The notes below the pieces were generated by a model. It saw nothing but the letters and a program-made list of their open reading frames with translations, did no database searches and was not told where the DNA came from. 50,499 nucleotides of DNA from Cyclobacteriaceae bacterium (GTDB taxonomy: Bacteria; Bacteroidota; Bacteroidia; Cytophagales; Cyclobacteriaceae): assembly GCA_947458585.1 (NCBI GenBank), contig CANGYY010000019.1:1-50499 (forward strand), read 5' to 3'. Position numbers and translations under genes: made by a program. Within the stretch, counting starts at the first letter, position 1; every line of letters starts with the position of its first letter. Of this stretch, positions 25,552 through 34,440 are shown piece after piece.

Positions 25552-27213
25552 ATGAAGAAGACAATAATAATACTCGCGTCCGTCGGAGTGCTCCTTGTTT
25601 CACTTGCTATTGGCTTGTACTTTATTTTTGGAAGATCAAATGCATTACTAGCCTATGTTCCGGACAATGCCATTGCGGTAGGAAAAGTGGATGTGAAAAG
25701 TCTTTTAACTAAAATGGACTTTGACAAGATAAAAAAAGAAGATAAGGTGGCGGATCAATTGGATGAGGTGAAAAATGAAATGCCTGACTTTCTCTCAGAA
25801 GCGATGGATTCGCCATTAAGTACAGGGCTTGATCCATTCAAAGACCCAGTTGCATTTCTAACGATTGATAGAAAATCGGGTGAAGCACAAATTTCTGTGC
25901 TGATGAGTGTCCAAAGTCAAGAGACTTTTGGAGAGTTCCTTAAAAAACTTGATGCAGAATTAGATTTAGACTACAAGTTTCGAAAAGATGAGGAAAGAGA
26001 TTTTGAAAAAGCATATCCTGAAAATGTAAGAGATAGAAACCATGCCATCGCATGGAATGGGGATGTGGTAATCTTATCCATTCAAGATGGAAATTTTGAA
26101 GATGATACCATGTTGGACCTAGTGGAAAATACGCTGTTTCTAGATGAGGAGCGTAGGTTGACAAACTTAGATGCATTCAAAGAATTTGAAGGTAATCTAG
26201 CGGACGCTGATGTTTTTCTAAATCTTCCAGCAATTTTGAAGGAAAGTAAAAACATGGATTTGCCTGAGACATTTGCCTCCCAAATTGATAATTTAAATGG
26301 AGCATCTCTCCATTTAGGATTCCAAGAGGAGAGTGTAGACCTCGCCTTGCATATGTATTACAAAGACCAAGAATTGGCTGAAAAGAATAATTTTTTGGGA
26401 GGGCCTAATGATTCCAAAATCACGAAGTATTTGACTTCCAATGGAAAAGCAATCGGTGCCATGTCCCTATCCTTAAAAATGGATAATCTGGTTGACTTGG
26501 TCCAAAAGCTGGATGAAAATAATGAGATTAATGATGGATTAATGACCGGGTTTAACCTTTCATTAGATCATTTTGAAAAAATGCTTAGTGGAAGTATGGC
26601 TTTAAGCCTTACGGAGCTCAAAAAGGTTGAAATTACCGAATACCAGTCTAGTTATCAGTATGATCCTTACAGTGGTCAAATCTACGAGGAACAAACACCG
26701 ATAACCTACGAAAAAACAGTTCCGATATTCAACTATCAATTGGGAATTTCAGATGCCAACCTAAGTAGTAAGCTTTTGGGTAAGCTCGAGGAGTTGAATT
26801 TGATTGTAAAAGAGGGCAATGTGTATGTGATGGAAAATAGTGAGTTTGGCACACTGAATTTAGTGGCTAAAAATGATCTATGGATAATTTCTAATGATCC
26901 CAAGTCAGTCAATTTGGCTGGAAATGGAGAATGGAATGCACCCCAAAATGAGGATTTGAATAAAGCGCTTACTTCGGAAGCCGTGGGGATGTACTTAAGC
27001 TTAGATATCAATGAATATGGTACCCCTGAGGATGTGCGAGATTTAAAGAATGAGGCAAATTTTGAAGACATCGAAGAACTGGCCAACTTACTTAAAAATG
27101 TAAATGGGTATGGTAACAATGAATCAATCTACCTCAATATTGGGTTGAAACCTGGAGAAGGAAACTCGCTTTACAGGATATCTAAAGCTTTGGTAGATAT
27201 TGCTAAGTTATAA
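25552..27213 (+). CDS. DUF4836-like membrane-anchored protein
   Basis: 553 aa from ATG 25552 (MKKTIIILAS); the TTG three codons earlier is not needed. One N-terminal membrane segment (about 5-27), then a long soluble part. YVPDNAIAVGKVDVKSLL shortly after the anchor and the repeated pattern of a two-lobed alpha/beta fold suggest the DUF4836 group of Bacteroidota envelope proteins (function unknown). The protein is acidic and Lys/Glu/Asn-rich, in line with the local AT bias. A good terminator follows, so it is transcribed separately from the ABC genes downstream. Family assignment is tentative. Confidence 0.8.
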   Translation: MKKTIIILASVGVLLVSLAIGLYFIFGRSNALLAYVPDNAIAVGKVDVKSLLTKMDFDKIKKEDKVADQLDEVKNEMPDFLSEAMDSPLSTGLDPFKDPVAFLTIDRKSGEAQISVLMSVQSQETFGEFLKKLDAELDLDYKFRKDEERDFEKAYPENVRDRNHAIAWNGDVVILSIQDGNFEDDTMLDLVENTLFLDEERRLTNLDAFKEFEGNLADADVFLNLPAILKESKNMDLPETFASQIDNLNGASLHLGFQEESVDLALHMYYKDQELAEKNNFLGGPNDSKITKYLTSNGKAIGAMSLSLKMDNLVDLVQKLDENNEINDGLMTGFNLSLDHFEKMLSGSMALSLTELKKVEITEYQSSYQYDPYSGQIYEEQTPITYEKTVPIFNYQLGISDANLSSKLLGKLEELNLIVKEGNVYVMENSEFGTLNLVAKNDLWIISNDPKSVNLAGNGEWNAPQNEDLNKALTSEAVGMYLSLDINEYGTPEDVRDLKNEANFEDIEELANLLKNVNGYGNNESIYLNIGLKPGEGNSLYRISKALVDIAKL

Positions 27214-27244
27214 AAGACAATTCTTGCTCATGCATAAGTAATTC

Positions 27245-27276
27245 AGTTGGGGGCTTAATCAAGTCCCCAACTTTTT
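27245..27276 (+). terminator. Terminator of the DUF4836-like gene
   Basis: AGTTGGGGGCTT / AAGTCCCCAACT stem (one G-T pair) with AATC loop, then TTTT. Well placed 31 bases after the stop. Confidence 0.88.
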
Positions 27277-27397
27277 GCATATTAATCCTTCATGCGCTCT
27301 CAAAATAAAGGTATGTTTTCTGGTAGTCTAGCGATTTCGAACTTTGAAAAGCGAACGAGTTCCCAGGTAATTTTTTGTTTTCTCTATTCGCTAGTTG

Positions 27398-28048
27398 ATG
27401 GCTGATAACTTTACACTGCGTCTCCAAAAGGTACTCCCTTTTCCTTTAATCGGAAGAGGTCAGAATACGATTTGGCAAAAAGACATTTCGCTGACTAGCG
27501 GTAAGAATTATCAAATACTTGCCCCATCAGGTACAGGAAAGTCTACCCTTATTGGGATTCTAAATGGGATTCGTAAAGATTATTCTGGAGAAGTTTTTAT
27601 AGGAGATGAAAATCTGAGCAAAGCATCCCTAGATCGTTGGGTAGAGATCCGTAGGAAATACATAAGCACCGTATTTCAAGACTTAAGGTTATTTGACCAG
27701 CTTACTGCGGGTGAGAATATTTTCCTAAGTGGAGGCTTTGAACCCTCCACTTTTTCTAAAGAGCAGGTTTTCGATTGGTGCGTGCGCTTGCAAATTGAAG
27801 GAAAGTTGAATGATAAAATGGGACAGCTTTCCTATGGACAAAAGCAACGAGTAGCTCTCCTACGTGCACTCAACCGTAAATTTAGATGGTTGCTTCTAGA
27901 TGAGCCTTTCAGTCACCTCGATGTGGACAACATGCGAATTGCGTTTGATTTAATCAAAGAGCAGTGTAGGGAGCAGCAAGCTGGGTTAATTGTAACAGGA
28001 CTGGATCATCGATTCAATCAAGATGAATTTGAAACCCTAGAAATCTGA
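27398..28048 (+). CDS. ABC transporter ATP-binding protein with atypical motifs
   Basis: 216 aa from ATG 27398. A single nucleotide-binding domain of the LolD/MacB/FtsE type. Walker A is APSGTGKST (42-50), with Ala in place of the first Gly; the Q-loop is in VFQDLRLF; signature LSYGQKQR; Walker B WLLLDEPF. At the switch region the usual VTHD is replaced by VTGLDHRF, so a His is present but displaced by three residues. The key Lys, Ser and catalytic Glu remain, so ATPase activity is plausible but may be altered. The stop overlaps the permease start (TGATG), so the two genes are coupled. Confidence 0.92.
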   Translation: MADNFTLRLQKVLPFPLIGRGQNTIWQKDISLTSGKNYQILAPSGTGKSTLIGILNGIRKDYSGEVFIGDENLSKASLDRWVEIRRKYISTVFQDLRLFDQLTAGENIFLSGGFEPSTFSKEQVFDWCVRLQIEGKLNDKMGQLSYGQKQRVALLRALNRKFRWLLLDEPFSHLDVDNMRIAFDLIKEQCREQQAGLIVTGLDHRFNQDEFETLEI

Positions 28049-29238
28049 TGGAACCCCGGAAATCCATAGCCTTTCTACTTCGAAGTACACAAAGCCCCCT
28101 TCAACTTATTTCTGGGGTTTTTGGGTCTTTTGTTGGGATCTTTATTGTAGGTCTTGCGGTTCAATTGTATGTAGAATACACCCATTTGATTTCAAATCAA
28201 GGCAATGCTGCAGGATATCAATTTATCATAATTAATAAAAAGGTATCTGCTCTAAATACCTTCAAACAAGACATTAGTCAATTCTCTTCCGAGGATCTAG
28301 ATAAAATTAAGGGACTGGGTGTGGTGGAGGATATTGGAATTTTCAAGTCAAACCAATTTTCTGTTGAGGGAATTTTACAGATTCCCGGCCAAAATGGAGG
28401 CTTTGGTTCAGAGATGTTTTTTGAATCTGTAGCGGATCAGTTTATCGACCAAACTCCTGAGGATTGGGATTGGAAACCAGGTGAAGAAACGGTTCCTCTT
28501 ATTTTACCGACTGATTTTCTCAATTTGTACAACTTTAATTTTGCTCCAAGTCGAGGTCTTCCGGTGTTGTCTCAGAAGACCACCAAACTAGCTCGATTTT
28601 CGATTGCAATAAGTGGGGAAAAAGGTCAGGAAACCTTCGCTGGGAGAATTGCAGGCTATTCGAGCAGAATAAACTCTATTTTGGTACCCATGTCATTTAT
28701 GGACTTTGCAAATGAAAAATTCACTGCAAATACGCCTCAGAAGACAGGCAAGATTATCGTTTCCATTAAAGATGATAAAATAGCTACTCTTTATAAATTA
28801 ATTAAGGAGCTGGATTGGGAGACCAATGAAGACAAATTGCGATCTGGTAAATTTGCCGCTATTTTGGAGTTGTTGATTTCAATGATGGTACTGGTTGGAC
28901 TTGTGATTGTAGCCGTATCCTTTTCTTCTACCATTTTATATGTCATCCTTGCGATCAATAAATCACGGTATGAAATCGATACCCTGATGCTTATTGGAGT
29001 TCCTAGAACCTTTATTGTTCGATGGTACATGCTTAATCTAGGTGCAATTAATGCCCTGATCGGTTTGGTTACCTGGATATCCTTAAGCTACCTCAAAAGT
29101 TCGATGGATGGATTTGCTGCAGCTTACAGTTACGAACTATACGATGGATTACACCCCTACACTTACTTTACAGTAGTTTCAACCCTAGTGGTAATTTGGG
29201 GAATACAATTTATAAGAATTCGAAAATTGGATAAGTAG
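28048..29238 (+). CDS. FtsX-like ABC permease paired with the upstream ATPase
   Basis: 396 aa. One N-terminal membrane helix (about 19-40), a roughly 225-residue extracytoplasmic domain, then three helices in the C-terminal third (from about 272, 327 and 372): the FtsX/LolC/MacB (type VII) topology. ALNTFKQDIS and YEIDTLMLIGVPRTFIVRWY (the cytoplasmic coupling segment) fit the family. Such pairs do not import; they pull on lipoproteins or control wall hydrolases. No adaptor or OM partner follows, unlike the 30.5-33.6 kb operon. Client unknown. The gap after it (29239-29482) contains ACTAGTAACTAGT but no terminator I trust. Confidence 0.88.
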   Translation: MEPRKSIAFLLRSTQSPLQLISGVFGSFVGIFIVGLAVQLYVEYTHLISNQGNAAGYQFIIINKKVSALNTFKQDISQFSSEDLDKIKGLGVVEDIGIFKSNQFSVEGILQIPGQNGGFGSEMFFESVADQFIDQTPEDWDWKPGEETVPLILPTDFLNLYNFNFAPSRGLPVLSQKTTKLARFSIAISGEKGQETFAGRIAGYSSRINSILVPMSFMDFANEKFTANTPQKTGKIIVSIKDDKIATLYKLIKELDWETNEDKLRSGKFAAILELLISMMVLVGLVIVAVSFSSTILYVILAINKSRYEIDTLMLIGVPRTFIVRWYMLNLGAINALIGLVTWISLSYLKSSMDGFAAAYSYELYDGLHPYTYFTVVSTLVVIWGIQFIRIRKLDK

Positions 29239-29482
29239 GAGAGTAGCTTTTTGTATAATCCTTTCAAATTTTTGTGCTTAAAGCTTTATTAAGCAGTTAG
29301 TTGGGATTCTTATTGAATAGTTCTTTATGTCAAAAAATCATAACCTTTCCGCCACTAGTAACTAGTACGAATCAAAGAAATTAATACGTAACGTACACGA
29401 TTAACACGATTCTATTTTATTTTTTAGCTACTTGACGTTTATTTTTAATAATAATTTTTTTTGAATAAAACCATTTTGAAAT

Positions 29483-29980
29483 ATGAATTTCAATTTTAAA
29501 AACTGTCAAGATGAAAGTTTGCACTTATCTTTAAACCTCACAAAAAAGTCATTTTTTGTAAGGGCTTTTAAATATAATTTTCTAGCACTTTATTTCCTGA
29601 CAATCACCTTTGCCTACACCTCGGGAAATAAAACAACTCCAAATGAGGTTATCCTAGAAGATTCATTTATTAACAATGTTCCTGTAATTACTTCTGCAAA
29701 AATGACTGCTCCTGGAATTCTTGAAATCCAATTTAAAGCCCCTTTAGAAGCAAGTTTACTGAAGTATGAATACGCAGCAGATGGTTCGCCGTTCTGGAGC
29801 AGTATTGAAAATATATCCTCTCCACTTCCTGTGAATGGAGCAAATGGAACAATTACCATTACTTCATTTTCAGGTAAATCATCAATTCGAATTAGGGCAA
29901 TTGGATCCAATTTGATTTATGCGTCAGATCCATTTTTTATTACAAATTCACCCTCAGCAATTCAACCAACTTCGAAGTAA
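29483..29980 (+). CDS. Hypothetical exported protein with a beta-sandwich-like region
   Basis: 165 aa. A 28-residue basic N-terminus precedes a hydrophobic segment (about 30-46, FLALYFLTITFAY), so it may be exported or membrane-anchored. The rest resembles a fibronectin-III-like strand pattern (VPVITSAKMTAPGILEIQF, YEYAADGSPFW, GTITITSFSGKSSIRIRAIGS), probably a binding module. An unusually long pre-signal stretch may mean a later start, but no better ATG is obvious. No recognised family or partner. Confidence 0.65.
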   Translation: MNFNFKNCQDESLHLSLNLTKKSFFVRAFKYNFLALYFLTITFAYTSGNKTTPNEVILEDSFINNVPVITSAKMTAPGILEIQFKAPLEASLLKYEYAADGSPFWSSIENISSPLPVNGANGTITITSFSGKSSIRIRAIGSNLIYASDPFFITNSPSAIQPTSK

Positions 29981-30186
29981 AGTAGGCAATATTCCTCCTT
30001 AGCTTCTTCCGAAAAGCATTCCATAAGAAATGTTTGCCCTTACTGGGCTACCTGATCCAATTCTTCGAATCCATCAAGAAGTCTTTTCCAATCTCTTGGT
30101 CGATTTAGAGGATTAAATAAAGGAGATACTTATATCTATTTTTTTTCTCTTCTAGTTAATTCTATCAAAGAAAAAATTCTAGTTTA

Positions 30187-30483
30187 ATGAAGAAAAGAAT
30201 ATTGAAAACCCAAAATCTAATTAGCCTAGCAGTTTCTTCTTTTTTATTTATTTTATTAATTTTTTTAATATTTAAACCTGAGAATCTTGAGCCTTGCGAC
30301 TGTGTAGATTTAATGAAAAATGGGCCAGCTACACCAGTCAATTCTTTAAAAGGGGGGGAGGTAACTCAATTTAAAGAGCAAAAGAATTTGACGGAAGAGC
30401 AATTTCAAAAATACCTAGATTGCGAAAAGGAATTTCAAAGCTATGACCGTGTGACTTCCTTGTGTAATGAGGGAAAAAAATAA
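30187..30483 (+). CDS. Small single-pass membrane protein, unknown
   Basis: 98 aa. One membrane helix (about 12-30) and a short soluble tail with CDC (37-39) and two later Cys (83, 96), suggesting disulfides or metal binding on the outer face. No homologous family recognised. Composition matches the AT-rich block around it. Confidence 0.65.
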   Translation: MKKRILKTQNLISLAVSSFLFILLIFLIFKPENLEPCDCVDLMKNGPATPVNSLKGGEVTQFKEQKNLTEEQFQKYLDCEKEFQSYDRVTSLCNEGKK

Positions 30484-30549
30484 CAAGGAGAAGTAGAGAA
30501 TTGAATGAACAAGCATTTTTTCCTTTCTAAATCCTCAAGGGCTAACTTT

Positions 30550-31227
30550 TTATACCACCTTCCCATCTTCCATTTCAATCGTGCGATCGGTGGATTTCGC
30601 AAACTCTTGGTCGTGGGTAACGATCAATAGGGTTTGTCCCAACTCTTGAGTCAACTCCTTGAATTTGTCAAACACCAGGGCCGAGTTTTTGTGGTCTAGG
30701 TTTCCAGTAGGTTCATCTCCCATAATCAGCAGCGGATCATTGATCAACGCTCTCGCGATGGAAACCCGCTGTTTTTGCCCTCCAGACAATTGGTTGGGCT
30801 TTTTGTGGGCATGGTCCTGCATGTCAAAAATCCGCAACTTTTCCATCGCCCGATCAGCAATCTCCGCTCGGGGATGCTTTGCCAATTTGAGTGCTGGAAT
30901 CATTACATTTTCCAATACCGTAAACTCGTTGAGCAGGTAATGGAATTGGAAAACAAAGCCGATTTTTTCATTTCGTAATTGGGAGAGGTAGGTCGAATCT
31001 TTGCCGGTTATAAGGGTTCCATCCAGCCAAAGCTGGCCTTCGTAATCCGTATCCATGGTGGATAGGATGTACAGGAGGGTGGATTTTCCGCAGCCTGATT
31101 TTCCCATGATGGATACAAATTCCCCGCGATTTACCTGGATACTTACCTGATCCAGCACCTGGGTGGTGCTGGCATTGTAGAAATACTTGCTGATGGATTT
31201 GGCCTCCAATACCCGTTTTTCAGTCAT
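30550..31227 (-). CDS. ABC transporter ATP-binding protein (LolD/MacB type)
   Basis: 225 aa, complete nucleotide-binding domain: Walker A GKSGCGKS at 42-49, Q-loop VFQFHYLL, signature [15 protein letters not shown], Walker [11 protein letters not shown] and switch VTHD. It powers the permease encoded immediately upstream (TAG-ATG with no gap). Third gene of an adaptor-permease-ATPase operon running from 33593 to 30550, the layout of MacAB-like or lipoprotein-release exporters in Bacteroidota. All motifs are canonical, in contrast to the ATPase at 27398. Confidence 0.94.
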   Translation of the reverse strand: MTEKRVLEAKSISKYFYNASTTQVLDQVSIQVNRGEFVSIMGKSGCGKSTLLYILSTMDTDYEGQLWLDGTLITGKDSTYLSQLRNEKIGFVFQFHYLLNEFTVLENVMIPALKLAKHPRAEIADRAMEKLRIFDMQDHAHKKPNQLSGGQKQRVSIARALINDPLLIMGDEPTGNLDHKNSALVFDKFKELTQELGQTLLIVTHDQEFAKSTDRTIEMEDGKVV

Positions 31228-32484
31228 CTATTTGCCACGAATGATTTCTACAGGATCTATACTAGATGCTTTTCTGGCGGGAAAAAAGCCAGCCAAGTAG
31301 GTAGTTAACAACCCAAACACCCCGCCAATGAGGTAAAACTTCGGGTTGTAGTCGATTGGATAGGTGGTGATCGTGGGTAAGGCATCCGTTTCAAATGGAA
31401 TGTGATCAATCAGTAGGCCCAAAAGGTATCCTACCAGCAGGCCCAAGCTGCTGCCCACAAGTCCAATGAGGATGGCTATGGTAATGAATATACGGTTGAC
31501 ATCCTTCGGACTAAAGCCAATGGCTTTCAGGATGGCGATGCTGTCTAATTTCTCATAAATCATCATGTTGAGGATGTTGTAAATCCCAAATCCAGCCACC
31601 ACGAGTAGGGTGATTCCTACCGCATAGCTAATGATGTTGCGCACTGCTGAACCCGTTTCAAACTGTGCATTGACGGTTTGGATGTCGTCTGCGTCCAACT
31701 CGAAAATCGCGCCCAATTCCTTCGCCAACTGAGGTGCTTGGTTGAAGTCATGCAACTTGACTTGAATATCTGTCAGGTAGGAGGCAGGTTGCCCCAGCAT
31801 TTTTTGGACTGTAGCCAGGGAGGCATAGCTGTTGGTCTTGTCAAAATCCCCCAATCCACTTTGAAAAACGCCTACCACCTTCAGCTGGATGCGGTTGCCT
31901 TGGGCAGTGGTCACTTGGACAACATCTCCGAGTTTGGCCATCATCCGATCAGCCACTCCTTTTCCCAAAATGATCGTGTTCAATTGATTTAGATCCTCGA
32001 CCCGGCCTTCGATGACATACTCCTCGAATCCAAAAAGTTGGGTTTCCTTAAATCCATCAATACCATTAATGTTGCTACTCAGGTCCAGGGTACCCACATT
32101 GAAAAATACCTGTGCTGCAAGTTTGGGGCTTACCCCAAGCACCCGAGGATCCTGTTCCAACTGTTGGATGATGGCGCGGCTATTGTGAAGGGCCAATCGG
32201 CTCGTACTCGGCTTCACCGATCGGATGGAGTGGAGGTCAGCTGCAAATTCTGGACTCAGCTCTATGGGCTGATTCGGGTTGGGCTTGATTTCGTTGTAAA
32301 ACCGGATATGTGGGGTCCGATTCAAGATCATCCCATCCAGCAGGGAGTTGAGTCCATTCATAAAGCCCAGTAGGGCGATAAACATGCTGATGCTAAACAA
32401 GACGCCTATGGCAGCCACGAGGGTTTGCTTGATTCGTGCCAGCATCAGTGCTTTGGCGATTTCCAGGATTAGTTTCCAACTCAT
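31228..32484 (-). CDS. FtsX-like ABC permease (LolC/E or DevC-like)
   Basis: 418 aa. N-terminal helix (about 18-40), a long periplasmic MacB-like domain (40-265), and three C-terminal helices with YEKLDSIAILKAIGFSPKDV, the characteristic coupling motif, and ending FPARKASSIDPVEIIRGK, the family's C-terminal signature. Overlaps the adaptor gene by 4 bases upstream and abuts the ATPase gene downstream. With an HlyD-like adaptor as partner it is more likely an exporter (DevBCA/MacAB-like) than a lipoprotein-release LolCDE complex. Confidence 0.93.
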   Translation of the reverse strand: MSWKLILEIAKALMLARIKQTLVAAIGVLFSISMFIALLGFMNGLNSLLDGMILNRTPHIRFYNEIKPNPNQPIELSPEFAADLHSIRSVKPSTSRLALHNSRAIIQQLEQDPRVLGVSPKLAAQVFFNVGTLDLSSNINGIDGFKETQLFGFEEYVIEGRVEDLNQLNTIILGKGVADRMMAKLGDVVQVTTAQGNRIQLKVVGVFQSGLGDFDKTNSYASLATVQKMLGQPASYLTDIQVKLHDFNQAPQLAKELGAIFELDADDIQTVNAQFETGSAVRNIISYAVGITLLVVAGFGIYNILNMMIYEKLDSIAILKAIGFSPKDVNRIFITIAILIGLVGSSLGLLVGYLLGLLIDHIPFETDALPTITTYPIDYNPKFYLIGGVFGLLTTYLAGFFPARKASSIDPVEIIRGK

Positions 32485-33593
32485 TTTTTGGGTGGGATCA
32501 ACCCGGTTTTTTCCTCCAAGCCTCCAAGGATTTCAACAAACTCGTAGGTCTTTATTCCTAGCTCCAGAGTCAGTGTGTCTCCATCCTCGGTGATAACCTT
32601 GTTTTGATCCAAGAGTATATTTCGAGGGATGACCAGCGCATTCGGATGAACTTGTACCAAGATATTGGATTCCAAACTTAGGTTGGGAAAGAGTCCGGGA
32701 GGGGCTGTGACGAATTCGGCTTCTACGGTAAAGGTCTTCGACTTCGCATCCATAATGGGGTGGATTTTGACCACGGTAGCCTCGAATACGGTTCCTTTAA
32801 AACTATCCAGGGTCACCATGACTCGCTGCCCTTTTTGAACGGTTACGATGTCGTATTCATCCACCTGCAGCTCCAGGATAAATTCCCCCGCCCGGCCGAG
32901 GATGGCTAGGGGAGTTTGTGGGCTGGCCATTTCACCTACTACCTTGGGCAAGGCGTAAACGATGCCCTCGATCTTGCTTTTTAAAATGGTGCTGGTCTCC
33001 AGAGACTTGCTGATGGCGAGGTTCTTGCTGGCGGTTTGGTTGCCGAATTCTAGTTCTCGTTTAAGATCTTGGTAGTTCAGGCGAGCAGATTGGTAGGCTA
33101 GGGACGAACTTTTGAATTTCAATTCCCGCTGCTCCAATTCAATGGCTGGTCCTATTCCTTGGGCCCAGAGGTGTCGCTGCCGCAGGAGCAGGAGGGAATC
33201 GTTGGCAGTAGTGCTTTTGGCGAGTTCGATGGCCAATTCCAGTTCGCGAAGCTTGGTTTGGGTAGCCATTGGGGCTGCGAAAAACTGGGAGATTTCCGCA
33301 TTTTCTCGGCGGAGGCGCTCCTGTTCGTTGAAAATCTGGAGGAGCGGGGTACCGATGTGTACGGTGTCCCCTTCAGAAACAAAGAGTGCTTGGATGGGAC
33401 CTGTGGCCAGGGCAAAGGCCTCGTACTGATCCTTGGCGCGGACATAGCCCGAGGCATAAACCGATTCGGTGAGGGTTTGCCTGCTGGGATACACGACCTC
33501 TTCCTTCACTTGGCTACAGGCGATTAAGCATCCGATGACAAGGAGCAGGAGAACTGTTCCCAGGTGTCGGTAAATGGATGCTCCCGTAGCCAT
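32481..33593 (-). CDS. HlyD/MacA-type periplasmic adaptor lipoprotein
   Basis: 370 aa from ATG 33593. Leader with lipobox (CLIAC). Order: biotinyl-lipoyl half (ASGYVRAKDQ, PIQALFVSEGDTVHIGTPLLQI), a long coiled-coil hairpin (about 95-205, Glu/Arg/Leu-rich), the second lipoyl half (SKIEGIVYALPKVVGEM), then beta-barrel and C-terminal domains (VDEYDIVTVQKGQRVMVTLD). It links the inner-membrane permease to an outer-membrane channel, which is not encoded nearby. The frame reaches a TTG at 33617 but the ATG gives a better leader. First gene of the operon. Confidence 0.92.
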   Translation of the reverse strand: MATGASIYRHLGTVLLLLVIGCLIACSQVKEEVVYPSRQTLTESVYASGYVRAKDQYEAFALATGPIQALFVSEGDTVHIGTPLLQIFNEQERLRRENAEISQFFAAPMATQTKLRELELAIELAKSTTANDSLLLLRQRHLWAQGIGPAIELEQRELKFKSSSLAYQSARLNYQDLKRELEFGNQTASKNLAISKSLETSTILKSKIEGIVYALPKVVGEMASPQTPLAILGRAGEFILELQVDEYDIVTVQKGQRVMVTLDSFKGTVFEATVVKIHPIMDAKSKTFTVEAEFVTAPPGLFPNLSLESNILVQVHPNALVIPRNILLDQNKVITEDGDTLTLELGIKTYEFVEILGGLEEKTGLIPPKK

Positions 33594-33739
33594 GTGCTTG
33601 CGATTAGGTGAACTCAAATATCCCTATTCCCAAGCAGGAATTTCATGACTAAAGTCAGTTGGGGCAGTGGGGAGGAGGAGTTAAAAAAATGGGAGTAGCC
33701 CGTTTCAAACTTTTTCTCCAATCCATTAGTTTCTTGTAT

Positions 33740-34324
33740 ATGAAAACTCTTATTTGGATAGCAGGCAGCGTAATCATTCTAGGTGGAGTGATTTCTTTTT
33801 TCTCATTTCGGTTTAAAGGCATCGAGACGCCCAACTATAAAGTGATCAAAACCATTGGGGATGTGGAAATCAGAGAATATCCCCAGATGATCCTCGCACA
33901 AACCAAATTGGGAGGCAAGCGCTACGAATCCAATGGGAACAACGGCTTCGGTGTAGTGGCCAATTACATTTTTGGTGGGAATCAGCAAAAGCAGAAGATT
34001 GCGATGACTGCTCCAGTGATCATGAACATGTCTGATACGGATGCATCCATGTCTTTTGTGATGCCCAGCCAGTACCAACTATCAGACCTTCCTTCGCCCA
34101 ACTCCAATGCAGTTTCGCTGGTCAGTCAAGATTCCATGAAGCTGGCAGTCTTGCGTTTTGGAGGATTCAGTTCCGACGAAAAAATCGCAAAGTATGCCCA
34201 ACTCTTAACCCAAGTCCTGCAAGAAAATAATATCCGCACCAAAGGGTCTCTTTTGTACATGGGCTACAATGCCCCTTGGGATGTGATTAATCGCCGAAAT
34301 GAGGTGGCTTTTCAGATTGATTAG
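33740..34324 (+). CDS. SOUL haem-binding family protein
   Basis: 194 aa from ATG 33740 (MKTLIWIAGS), giving an N-terminal anchor or signal (1-20). The SOUL fold is clear: YKVIKTIGDVEIREYPQ at the start of the domain, KIAMTAPVIM, FVMPSQYQLSDLP, and YMGYNAPWDVINRRNEV at the end. Family members bind haem or related tetrapyrroles in mammals and plants; the exported bacterial versions are not characterised. The frame is open to TTG 33659 but those codons look non-coding. Stand-alone, divergent from the adaptor operon. Confidence 0.93.
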   Translation: MKTLIWIAGSVIILGGVISFFSFRFKGIETPNYKVIKTIGDVEIREYPQMILAQTKLGGKRYESNGNNGFGVVANYIFGGNQQKQKIAMTAPVIMNMSDTDASMSFVMPSQYQLSDLPSPNSNAVSLVSQDSMKLAVLRFGGFSSDEKIAKYAQLLTQVLQENNIRTKGSLLYMGYNAPWDVINRRNEVAFQID

Positions 34325-34440
34325 TTCTTTCCTTGAATGATTTGAGTACTTGCTCTATATTTTAATAAAACTTTAAAGTTGAAATCTTCAAAAATTGCTA
34401 GTGAATCTTTTCTGATGATTTTTAAAAATTGAATGGTTTT

